Assembly (NCBI GenBank): GCA_037043235.1
Contig: JAWRVZ010000039.1
Span: forward strand, 4,385,501 to 4,449,500
Direction of reading: 5' to 3'
Source: Rhodeus uyekii
Taxonomy: Eukaryota > Chordata > Actinopteri > Cypriniformes > Acheilognathidae
DNA length: 64,000 nucleotides
Positions 37,960 to 48,780 of this stretch are shown here, piece by piece. A program made the position numbers and the translations under genes. Numbering within the stretch: position 1 is the stretch's first letter; every line of letters starts with the position of its first letter. The notes under the pieces are model-generated. The model was not told the DNA's origin, made no database searches, and saw only the letters and a program-made list of their open reading frames with translations.

Positions 37960-38620
37960 TAGGGACCAACCAAATTCACAGGTAAAAATTCGCAATTTCA
38001 CGGAAGGTTTTTAAAAAAAACACTCGATTACACAGAAAATTCACGGGTACAATTTTTAGGCACCAATCACTGCAATCAGTCCATCTGCTGTCACACCCGC
38101 TGTTTTGTATTCTAAAATACCACTTTTCGACTGTTCACCTGTATTAAAAAAACAAAAGGGAAACAAAATACGACTACAACGCACGTAGCCACACACTCCG
38201 CAATGCCACGTGACATTAATGAAATAGTTTACAGTTTTTCGTGGCCAAAACTTGGCCGACCAACGTGGTTGCTGACATATTCTGTCGCTGCGGTGCATTG
38301 ACGCTTGTGTACTGGCTGACGCTTCTCTCCGCGTCAACGCTGTTCGTTGGTACAGAAAGATAGTGTAATGCAGCCGGCTCAGCAGAGGAAACCGACTGCT
38401 GTGCGAACGCCAGAATGCTGTTATACTCGGATCCGGCGGAACTTCTTTTGCTGCTGTTTTGTAGGCTGCAAACTCGGCTAAGACGCTACTCTTTATCAGT
38501 AAAAATATTTATCTTCAATAAAAATTTCACTATTTCACGCTTGTTGGGTGTTTTCACGGAAAGTGGCCGATTTCACGGAAAATGTCACGGCCGTGAAATC
38601 GTGAATTTGGTTGGTCCCTA
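37960..38620. mobile_element. hAT-type element, 661 bp, with exact 8-bp duplication
   Basis: Perfect terminal inverted repeat: tagggaccaaccaaattcac on the left, its complement on the right. ctgatgag stands directly outside both ends (37952-37959 and 38621-38628). The duplication length and TAGGG start fit hAT. The interior has direct/inverted 'ttcacgg' motifs and a 93-codon open frame on the minus strand with a CGVCGYVRC pair of Cys-x2-Cys but no recognisable transposase. Probably non-autonomous. Confidence 0.85.
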
Positions 38621-38700
38621 CTGATGAGTTGATGGTGGTAGCTCATGGTCTGCAGGGGGCTCTGCGGTTGAAGGTGCTGGGCTGGGTCAAGGGTCTAGCT

Positions 38701-39060
38701 CAGGGGTCACCAAACTTTTCAGCCTGAGGGCCGCATTAACTGTGAAACAGCAGTTCGGGGGCCGACTACACACTCGAGGTCCAAATAAAAAAGAATCAAA
38801 ACATGGATGTTCTTTTTAATTATTTATTATTATTTTATTCAGTTATTACTTAATAACACACTGATACACATGGACACCTGTATTATGAATATGAAATTGT
38901 TTCCTGGATGCCAAAATAGCAGACATTTCTGGCTTTAGATTTGATTTCTCTAACATCAACAGTGACCTGAGATTATTATCGGACAAGTTTGTTCTCAAAT
39001 TGTTCTTCACGTATTTTATTCTTGAAAATGTTTGTTCACACATGTATGTTGTGAGACTTG
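38701..39060 (-). mobile_element. hAT transposase 3' fragment (hATC dimerisation region)
   Basis: The plus-strand end caggggtcaccaaacttttc is a typical hAT terminus. On the minus strand just inside it, a frame at 38846-39043 reads MCEQTFSRIKYVKNNLRTNL followed by LRSLLML, which resembles the conserved C-terminal dimerisation block of hAT transposases of the GTF2IRD2/ZNF862-like group. The catalytic part is absent. The other end was not found. Confidence 0.65.
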
Positions 39061-39419
39061 ATAATCTCGCCGTCCAAGGGACAGAATCAAGACATCAGAA
39101 TTGTTCCCAAAAGGTGAAAAGATTGCAGCTCTCCTATGCCAATGCTGTGATCAGTCCCTTTATTTCTTAAATAAATAACTATGAAAGAGGTGGCCTGCTT
39201 AAGCCCCTGCCATCCAAAATGTCTGTGCACATCCCTGAAATGCTTTAATATATGGTTACATTTACAGTTCAGTTCTTCCACTTATTATATGTTTTAGTTA
39301 GCTTATTAGCGATTGCATATGTGTTATAGAAGCGTTTTTAATGTGTTGTAGAGTTAACTTTTGTTACTCTCATGCAAGTTTGATGTGAACACCACATGTT
39401 GTATCAGTTTGTTTCACTA

Positions 39420-39600
39420 CAGAATGTTTAGGATTTGAGCTGCATTCCAAGATGGGAGGAGCTATGACATCACTGCAGGTGAGTGAAACAAAACTGACAA
39501 ACAGTCTGATAGCTGCTGCAGTTTTCGTGTTAAACAACAAAAGGTCTAAGGTGATAACCTTCAGGTGACTTAAAGCCACAGCTGATACTCACTCACAGGT
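39420..39600 (+). promoter_or_regulatory. probable 5' non-coding exon/promoter of TRIM copy 2
   Basis: The block gatgggaggagctatgacat followed by cactgcaggtga is repeated at 44252-44285 in front of the TRIM pseudogene. Both blocks end in a donor-like cacaggtaag (here about 39595, there about 44370). The coding exon of copy 2 begins after an acceptor (ctcaatag) at about 40851. This suggests a duplicated untranslated first exon with its promoter. Inferred from duplication and splice sites. Confidence 0.5.
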
Positions 39601-40369
39601 AAGTGATGGTATACACTAAGAGCAGGTGTTAGTGTTAGTGGTTTGCTTATGCAGCTGGAATAAGTTAAGCAAAAGCAGATTTGTGCAAAAGTCAAATAGA
39701 TATCTAGCTTGGCAGAGAACTGGCAACCTGTCAAGCAGAACTGTGCTCATTCTTGTCTAAAACCAGCAAACAGACCAGCCTTGCCAGGCTGGGAGATCAG
39801 TTTAGACCAGTAAACTAACTCAAGACTGGTTTAAGATATTTGTTTGTTTGTTTCAACAGGTAAAATATAAATTTGTATTTTCTTTCAGATAGATAGATAG
39901 ATAGAGATATTTTTTTGTTTTGTTTTTGCAACAGGACATTTTCTTTCCACTAATGTATTTCTATAATAGAAAATCCTTTATAATCTTACTTTCAAACAAT
40001 GTGGAAGCAAAATTACTAAACATAAAAAATAAACTTGTATAGCCATGTTACCTTTGCAAACTGTTCAAAAGTATTTTTCTTTATTAGATAATTAGCATCA
40101 AATAAACAATATAGTTCCTATTTAGAGATTAAATAGAGATTCCTATTTAAACAAAAAGACAAAAAAAATTACAAAACCACCAAATAGGTGGCGATATTCA
40201 CCAAGTATGTAAATCGGCATGAAACAGAAGAAGTGTGGCATACTTTTGCTTAGTGTCTGTTTCCATTGTGACTCATGGATTCATTACTCTGTTAAGAATG
40301 TCTTGTGTGTGAACTTGAACAAACTCTGGGTTGGATGAGGTCAGTAAACTATATGGTGTTGTGTAAGAT

Positions 40370-40515
40370 TTACATTTATGCATTTGGCAGACGCTTTTAT
40401 CCAAAGCGACTTACATTGCATTCAAGAAACACATTGAATCAGTTCTTGCTTTCCTTGGGATCAAACCCATGACCTTGACGTTGTAAAAACCAATGCTGTA
40501 CTGATGAGCTACAGG
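40370..40515 (-). repeat. tRNA-derived SINE copy
   Basis: Same family and orientation as 3262-3415: gcagacgcttttatccaaag, acttacattgcattcaagaa, and a degenerate tRNA-like head (B box near tgggatcaaacccatgacc). It lies just upstream of TRIM copy 2. Confidence 0.7.
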
Positions 40516-40870
40516 AAAGATCTCAATATAATGTATTTGCCTCTAGTGACAATAAATATAATTGCACAAAAAAATGTTTTCAGACCGGTTTCTTGAACTT
40601 TTGCCCAATATACCATTGACTCAGATCGTCACACCCCAAAACTGCAAAACTGAGTTGCTGTGTCAGCCTGGTACTCCATATAGTATTTAACATGAAAAAT
40701 TATTTTAACATGGCCAATATTAAATAATTGACCTTTAAAGACAAAAATTTTTTTAAATTTAATTGTTAGATGCTGGTCTTATTTCATGAAACTAATGAGA
40801 AATGTGATGAATTGTATGAATTGAATATGTGGTGAATTTCTCCTCAATAGGTATAAAGAGGAGACGAGCA

Positions 40871-42736
40871 ATGGCTTCATCAACATCACGAAAACAAAGT
40901 AAGAAAAGACAGAAAGAGAGTAAAAGCAATCACATTAAATGTCACAGAAATACGCTCCATTCTTTCTTACATGATAAAACAATAGCTAATGGTTTATGAG
41001 AATGTTTTTCTTGACTTATTAATTTCCCTGTTTATGCATACATTTTAAATATAAGTGATAAATAGTGTTTCTTTTTGTCTTCAGCTCTGTCTTCCTCCAG
41101 TGGTCTTCTGGCAGAGGAGCTCCAGTGCTCGATCTGTCTGGATGTGTTCACTGATCCAGTCAGTATCCCATGTGGACACAACTTCTGTAAGAGCTGCCTG
41201 AACCAGTGCTGGGACAACAGTCAGACCTACAAATGTCCATTATGTAAAGAAACATTCAATAAAAGACCCGACCTCAAGATTAACACAACACTCAGAGAGG
41301 TTGTGCTGCTCTTTAAAGGAAAGTCTGGTGAATGTAAATCTGAGGTTGTGCAGCTCTTTAAAGGAAAGTCTTTTGAAAGTAAACCTCAGGTTCTTTGTGA
41401 CATCTGTCATGATATGAAGACGAAAGCCCTGAAGATGTGTCTGGTGTGTCAGAGCTCTTACTGTAAAACTCACCTGGATCCTCATCAGAGAGTCCCAAAG
41501 TTAAAGAAACACAAACTGATCGATCCTGTGGAGAATCTTGAGGATTATTTCTGTCAGGAACACGAAAAACCTCTGGAGCTGTTCTGTCGAGAGGATCAGA
41601 CATGTGTGTGTTTGCTCTGCGCTGTAACAGACCACAAGACTCACAACACTGTTTCTGTAGAAGAAGAGAGTAGAGAGAGAAGGGTAGGACATTCATTCAC
41701 TTGTTTTAACTTTATTCAAACAACAAACAAAGAATCATTTATCAGGTCTTTTATATATATTAATGTTCAATGATAAAATGAATCTAATTTATGTGAGTCT
41801 GTAGCCTCAGCTGATGAAGATGCAGACAGACGTGCAGCAGATGATCCAGACAAGAATGAAGAAGATTCAAGACCTCAAACTCTCAGCAAAACTAAACAAA
41901 GTGAGGAAATACTCTTTCATAGTCAACAATGCAGACTTTTGACAGATATAGATCTAGAAGTTGCTGCATGTCTACTAAATTTGCCTGTTTCATGCATCAC
42001 ATAAACCAAGACCAGCTACTGATGTGCCCAGAGTTTCATTGTTTCAAATATAGCTATTTCTGTGGAGAATTAAGTTTGTTCTTTGATTTACCAGGAAACG
42101 TCAGAGAAACAGAAAGCAGAGAGTATTGATCTCTTCACTGATCTGATCCGCTCTGTTGAGAGATGTCAGTCTGAGCTGCTGGAGATGATGGAGCAGAAGC
42201 AGAAAGCAGCAGAGAAGCAGACTGAAGAGTTCATTAGAGAGCTGGAGCAGGAGATCACGGAGCTGATGAGGAGAGACTCTGAGCTGGAGCAGCTCTCACA
42301 CACTGAGGATCATCTGCACCTCCTACAGGTCAGTACAGGCCCTTCTGTCTCCTCACTTCACAACACAACACAACACAACACAACACTCCCCATTCTGAGG
42401 GATTTCTGCTCTCTCCTGCTTTAGAGTTACCCGTCCCTGAGCAGACCTGCACAAACCAGCAGCTGGACTGAGATCAATGTTAGTGACACACATGTGAGTG
42501 TTGAGACTCTGATGAAAACTTTGACTCAACTAAAGGAGACTCTGGATGAGAAACTCATCAAAAATGGTAAGAGAATGTCAGACTTTCTTGTGACATATAA
42601 AGCTTTATTCTGAGAAAAACAATGTTGATTGCCCTACTAAACAATTTATGATTCTTAATTATTTCACAAATTTAAACTTTTATTTATTTTTAATATTTAA
42701 TTTATATTATATTTTCTTAAATATGATATCCTATTT

Positions 42737-42776
<40 letters not shown>

Positions 42777-43631
42777 TTTTATTATTATTATTATTTTTTT
42801 AAATATATATATATATATTAATTTGATTTTTATATATATATATATTTTTTTTTTACTTGTAAAACAGCTAAAACACGCAGTATTTTGTAGTCTTAACTTG
42901 TATTACATCATTTACACATATTTTTTCTCCACAGTGCTGAAGATGATGAAACAATATACAGGTATGATTTGTAATGTTCAAATTTTCATAAAATAAACAA
43001 TACTTTCTTCAAGAAATTAAAGACATGAAAACTGTTGTTTTGAGAAGTTGTGATTCATATCTTTATCTCTCTTTCAGTGGATGTGACTCTGGATCCTGAC
43101 ACATCTCATCCAAAACTCATCCTGTCTGCTGATGGAAAACAAGTGTCATATGGAGACACTGAGCGTAAACTCCCATACAATACAAAGAGGTTTGATTATT
43201 GTTGCTGTGTCTTGGCAAAAGAGGGATTCAGCTCAGGGAAATTTTATTTTGAGGTGCAGGTAAAAGGAAAGACAGACTGGGATTTAGGACTGGTCAGGGA
43301 GTCCATTAACAGGAAAGGAATGATCACAGCAGCTCCTGAGAATGGATACTGGATTATATTTCTGAGAGCTGGGAATCAATATAAGGCTTATGATTCTCCT
43401 CCTGTCTCTCTGTCTCTGAGAGTAAAGCCTCAGGTAGTTGGTGTGTTTGTGGATTATGAGGAGGGTCTGGTCTCCTTTTATGATGTGGAATCCAGATCTC
43501 TCATTTATGCTTTCACTGGTCAATCTTTCACTGAGAAACTCTTTCCATTCTTTTGCCCTTGCAATAATGAAGGTAAAAATGCAGCACCACTGATCATCTC
43601 ACATATCACCAAATATGCTGTTTTTAAATGA
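40871..43631 (+). CDS. TRIM E3 ubiquitin ligase, bloodthirsty-related/TRIM39-like, copy 2
   Basis: Seven exons with phases identical to copy 1: 40871-40898, 41085-41683, 41805-41900, 42095-42328, 42425-42566, 42935-42961, 43078-43631; 559 residues. RING 24-63, then B-boxes, coiled coil and PRY-SPRY (376-559). Exon 2 is 45 bp longer than in copy 1 because a 15-residue unit ending LFKGK is tandemly duplicated (41297-41341 and 41342-41386) between RING and first B-box. The first coding exon differs completely from copy 1 (MASSTSRKQ). The first 242 bp of exon 2 equal copy 1 base for base, while the SPRY exon differs at many residues. Intact and likely functional; role as for copy 1. A (TA)n/T-rich tract expands the intron at 42730-42860. 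Confidence 0.9.
42735..42855. repeat. (TA)n and T-rich low-complexity tract in TRIM copy 2 intron
   Basis: Alternating TA runs interrupted by poly-T and (ATT)n, between exons 5 and 6 of TRIM copy 2. Confidence 0.85.
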
Positions 43632-45115
43632 GACATGTAAAGTAATTTTTTTAATCATCTTCCAACTTTTACTCTTTAATTGTTTTGAAGGTTAAATTAA
43701 TCAAACCATTTACTATATTCTGCTGTTGCTCTAAATTTTAAATTACACATAAAATCTGAATAAATTCTGGTGCTTATTTCTGTAACTAGAGATGAAGGGA
43801 CCATCACAAACAGTACATAAAGGATGGACATTTTATAAACGATAAATAGCATATTTACTATGAAAACAAGGCTTTGAGGTGCACAGTCTGTATAAAGGGT
43901 TTTAACTTGTTCTCGCCAGAAATTGTTTTGGAAATGTACTTTGGAAAGACATTTTCAACGTGATTGACAGCAAAATTAATAACATAATAAGTCAAAGATT
44001 CTATGTCTATAAATATATTAAAACATTTGTCATCTACCATGATTAAGTTCCTGGAGTGTATTCAATCTAAAAGGAAAGACATTCTTTTACAGCTTACATG
44101 TCCGATATAAAAACAGTAGTAATATTTCACTACACGTGCAATGTTTTCAGTGATTTGTATATTGCATTAATAAATAAAAAAATCCAAAAACTATTTCAAT
44201 TCAGAGTGAGACAGACTTCAAACACGGAACATTTTACTTCATTCCATCAGGAAAGATGGGAGGATCTATGGCATCACTGCAGGTGATATTTTTTAATGGA
44301 TGTAAAACTCAACGGAACATTTTAGCAAAATATTAAGCCATTGTTCTTGCACTGCTGAAAACGCACACACAGGTAAGGGATGGAAGCTTAAAAGTGATTT
44401 TACTGAACACTTTTTTGGTCTCCAGTGTATTTAACTGGTGTAAAGCCAGGTTAAAGTGTGAGCCACATGCTCAGTATTTTTGGGTTTGCTTTTTTGTATA
44501 AATAGAATAGAATTTGATGGATTGCGAATCAAATTTGATGTTAGCTGACATTTCTTTGTCACGTGACAGAAACAGAACATAAATGACCTGCAGACAAACA
44601 GAAAATTGTTTTGAGTGAAAAAGTATTCTTTTCATGATATTTCTCAATGATCTGATACTCATTTTGTTACTTGTTGGGTTTTCTTTTCCCAGTTTGCAAT
44701 AATCTGTAGCTAATTACTTTTGTATGAATAGTTCATCAATTAAATAAAGCCAAGTTTTAGATCAATTTCAGTCAGCACTGAAAACTACCTCTCACATTTC
44801 ACATGACACTCATTAGAGTGTGGAGAATCTGAGGAAATCTTTGATTCTGTTGCAGGAGACTCTAGATGAGAAACTCAGCAAAACTGGTAAGCGAATGTAA
44901 GACTTTATCTTAACAGTAATGATCATATACTAGAAAAATAAAAGAGGATACAATGTACATGTACAAAATTCACAATGTCTCAATTTATTATTAGTAGAGC
45001 CATAAGACAAGTTTGATTTTTGAAAAGAATTCTAAAAAACAAAAGACATGCTAAGTGATTAGTTTTACGGGCACAGAAACTCAGACAGGATGGTAAGTTC
45101 ACAAACAATAGTGTT

Positions 45116-45164
<49 letters not shown>

Positions 45165-45167
<3 letters not shown>

Positions 45168-45927
45168 TGGAATACGGTTATGTCGACAGCCTCGGGGGTT
45201 GCAAAAAAGCATCGGGATAACAGATGTACGTGATAACATATTCGTGAGGTCATCACGCTGTACTATATTGCATACTTTCTTGCGTTCTGCTTGCCTAATG
45301 TGCTTTCTCAACAAATTTGGCTTCGTCCCATCTTTTAATAACCGGGTTCTTCAATCCGCAGCGACACTGAGCAGAGCTCACGTCAGAACAGAAGCAGGGT
45401 GTGTGTGTGTTCATCTAAGCCTCATACTCATTGGTCGTTACCGCTTGTTACCGACCAATGTCAAAATATTTGAGAAAACCAATTAAATCAGAGAACTTTC
45501 TATGCACACAGAAGCGGATGAGGCTTTGGGATGTGGGTGGGATGAGGCTTTGGGATGTGGGACCCACGGCAGGACTTGCTGCTCGTTGAGAAGCGTAAAA
45601 ACATGAATGTGCTTTCACTTCAGAGAGTGCTGCGCAGCGCTGTGAAAGAAAGGTCACTGACAGAGCGACCATATGGACCGTGATCCACGTGCAACGCAAA
45701 CTCAGCATGCACAGTGAACTAGGTACCATCATTAGTGACGAGATAACCATGTGAAGTGGTGAATTTGTCCCTCTTTTGTGCTCGAGATATTAGGGCTTGG
45801 CTACATAAAAGAATCGACACAACCCATAAGAAAATGCTAAGACAAATACAAATACGGTTCCACTTCAAAAACGTCGACATAATAGGGTTGGCGAGTTAAC
45901 CGAGGTCGAGATAAGTGAACTCCACTG
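45165..45927. mobile_element. Tigger/pogo-like non-autonomous element, copy 2, 763 bp
   Basis: Ends cagtggaatacggttatgtc and gagataagtgaactccactg, with TA on both sides, inserted inside a (TA)n run (45119-45164 and onward at 45928). The right 250 bp match 28180-28425. No transposase frame recognised. Confidence 0.7.
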
Positions 45928-45949
45928 TATAAATATATATATATATATA

Positions 45950-46935
45950 TATATGGATGTATGGATCTTGGAGACACTGTGAGATGAGACGAAGATAGAC
46001 GTAGGAGCAGGTAAGTATCTTGACATAGAAAATTGCGAGGGTGGGTCCATGCGCATTGAAGCTAGACCATACCATGACTGGAGAATGAGGTGCTGGTGGT
46101 CAGTATTCGGGGGATTGTGAACATTGGGGCATGGTAGTGGGTGAGCCTGGCAGATCCGTGACATTACCTAGTCGTGGGGTCTACCTCTTCCCCTGGTTGC
46201 TGGATTATGTGGGTGAGCTGTGTGGAAGTTCAGTCAATGTGGGGTAGATGATGTCACTTCTGTGGACCCAGGAGCATTCCTAGGGGCCATGTCCTTCCCA
46301 GTCGGTAGCCCGATGAGAGGTGGATGGTCACATCTAGGAGGGAGAAGAAGATTTTCCATACCCAGGCGATGAATTATAGGCCTTGGTCTGAAATGATGTC
46401 TTCTGGGATTCCGTAGTAGCGAAAGATATAGTTAAAAAAGAGTTTGGCGGTTCCCAGAGCAGTTGGAAGTCCTTTGAAAGGACAACTTTGAACAACTACT
46501 AAGATACAAGTGTTACCGTTTGATGGAGGTAAGTCTGTGATGAAATCGGAATTAGGTGTGACCAGGGGGGGTAGGAACGGGCAGAGGTTGCAACTTGCAT
46601 ATCTGAATGAGGTTGTACATGCGGCAGAGGTCCAACTTGGGCAGGAGACCGTGGTGGTGTGCTGAGGCATGGAGATGGGGAGATATGTACGGATCTTGGA
46701 GACACTGGGAAATGAGACGAGGAAAGATGTAGGAGTAGGTAAGTATTTTGACATAGAATATCATGGGGGTGAGTCCATGTGGATTGATGCAAGACTGGAC
46801 AGTGACTGGAGAGTGAGTTGAGTAAATGGAGTGGTTGATGGGTATTCAATGAGGTCCAGATGCAGGTGATCAGTATTTGGGTGGTTGTAAACGTTGAGTC
46901 ATGGTAGTGGGTGAGCCTATCAGATCCGTGACAAT
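45950..46935 (-). mobile_element. Ty3-type LTR retrotransposon debris with integrase fragment
   Basis: On the minus strand, 46374-46620 encodes DFITDLPPSNGNTCILVVV, then PKGLPTALG-like and YYGIPEDIISDQG motifs. These are the first and second acidic regions of a Ty3/mdg4 (gypsy)-type integrase core. The frame is shifted and truncated. Two direct repeats of roughly 200-250 bp flank it (45955-46165 and 46685-46932), each containing gatcttggagacactg and gtgggtgagcct, and ending gatccgtgaca; they could be LTR pieces or a duplicated pol/LTR junction. Confidence 0.65.
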
Positions 46936-48780
46936 TAGCTATTGCTCATGATTTCTGTAAAGGCACTTTTTCTCTCCTCTCAGTGATATAAAGATAAACA
47001 TAGAAATACAGTATGACCTAACCACAAACGTGTATATTAACCAGTGTCGTAATTTATAAACCAGCACAGACACCCATCAGAGAACAAGATCTGAACAAAT
47101 GTATTAAATACAAATATGTATCAATAAAACTTCTCTCATAATGGTTTATTGTCATTACAGTGCTGAAGATGATGCAGCGATGTGCAGGTAATCTGTGATG
47201 TCCATGTTCTGAGTGTCACAAAATAAATGTTTATGTGATATGTAACACGTTTATATGTAACGCATAATAACGTCATATGCCAAAGTCTACACTATGCTTT
47301 CTTTTTTACATTATAAACACATCCAAATCATAGCGTTGTGAACTTATGATTCATACCTGATCTCTTTCAGTGGATGTGACTCTGGATCCTGATACATCTC
47401 ATCCAAAACTCATCCTGTCGGCTGATGGAAAACAAGTGTCATATGGAAACACTGAACTTAAACTCCCATACAACCCAAAGAGGTTTGACACTTGTCCCTG
47501 TGTCCTGGCAAAAGAGGGATTCAGCTCAGGGAAATTTTATTTTGAGGTGCAGGTAAAAGGAAAGACAGAATGGGATTTAGGAGTGGTCAGAGAATCCATT
47601 AACAGGAAGGGAAGTATCATAGTAGATCCTGAGGATGGATACTGGATTGTAGTTCTGAGGAATAGGAATCACTATCAGGCTTATGATTCTCCTCCTGTCT
47701 GAGAGTAAAGCCTCAGGTAGTTGGTGTGTTTGTGGATTATGAGGAGGGTCTGGTCTCCTTTTATGATGTGGAATCCAGATCTCTCATTTATTCTTTCACT
47801 GGTCAGTCTTTCATTGAGAAACTCATTCCATATTTTAGCCCTGATTATAATAAAAAACGTAGAAATGTAGCACCATTGATCATCTCACATGTCAGAAAAT
47901 AATTTTATCAGCATACTTGCTGTTTCCAAGTAATGAAATATTTAATACATTTTTCTTTTAGTATTTGTTTTCCAGCTTTGCTGAAAAAATCTGCTGAAAC
48001 TCTTGCTGTAAATAAAATTCTACTCGATTTGTACAAAGTATAATTTTGTTCATACATTATTTTTTTCTGAAGGCTAAAATGTTTGCTCAGTCCATTCTCT
48101 TTTTTTCTGTTCTTCGTGTGAAAGTGAAATTACATGTAAAATGTGTTATCTGAATAAAGAACTGTGTTTGTTTCTAACTTAAGGACATTTTAAAAAGACG
48201 TTTATTCAATGTATTGGGAAAGATATAAATCCATTTCACAACAGAAGTGTGTAAGAAAATAACGGCTGTAATATTTTTTATAAAGATTGTTCCCACTGAA
48301 CATTTATAACCTAATGTTGATAACTGATGTGACGTGAGATAGACCTCCAAATCAGTAACCACTCTGATATACAGTTGTCTGAAGTTCCTACAATGAGACT
48401 TTTCAGCATATTGTAATTACCACCATTTTCCCAGAAGCTGTGAAGTGTCAGGTCTATGACACAGTGGACAGATCTCTGGCACAGGTGAGGGTGGGGCTAA
48501 GCAGTGACAGGGGGATATCTTTGGAGATGTTAGGTCCTACAAAGGGCTGGTTCAGGCAGTCAGGACAGGCCCCATGACCCCCTTGGTAAAACAACAGGTT
48601 CATTCTTTGCTCCGCTGCTGACCTCATTATCTCTTTGTGAAGTGAAAATCCAGAGTTGCATTCTGATCAATGGTCAGACAGCTGCTGGTGTGTATCATCT
48701 CTGCTGTGATGGAGGTGAGTGGATGAGAGTGAGTCCGAGCAGCTGCCGCCAGGAAACCCCTGGATCCAAACAACCAAAAC

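Larger units (their letters stand above)
44220..47902 (+). pseudogene. TRIM (bloodthirsty-related) pseudogene, copy 3
   Basis: Remnants in cluster order: a 5' non-coding block at about 44240-44372 ending in a donor, a truncated coiled-coil exon at about 44795-44886, a 27-bp exon at 47161-47187, and a PRY-SPRY exon at 47371-47902. RING, B-box and the 96/234-bp exons are missing. The coiled-coil remnant has TAG where copies 1 and 2 have a sense codon (gacactcattag). The SPRY exon lacks 10 bp of the tctctgtctc stretch, giving a TGA at 47700-47702 in place of PVSLSLRV. After the deletion the rest of the SPRY stays well conserved to its original stop. A Tigger-like element and Ty3-type debris sit in the intron. 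Recent loss is suggested by the high remaining similarity. Confidence 0.88.

Noticed and set aside
39478..39500. Possible interferon-response element (gtgagtgaaacaaaactgac) upstream of TRIM copy 2
   Set aside because: Spacing does not match the ISRE consensus GAAANNGAAAC, and the site is not conserved at the copy 3 block.
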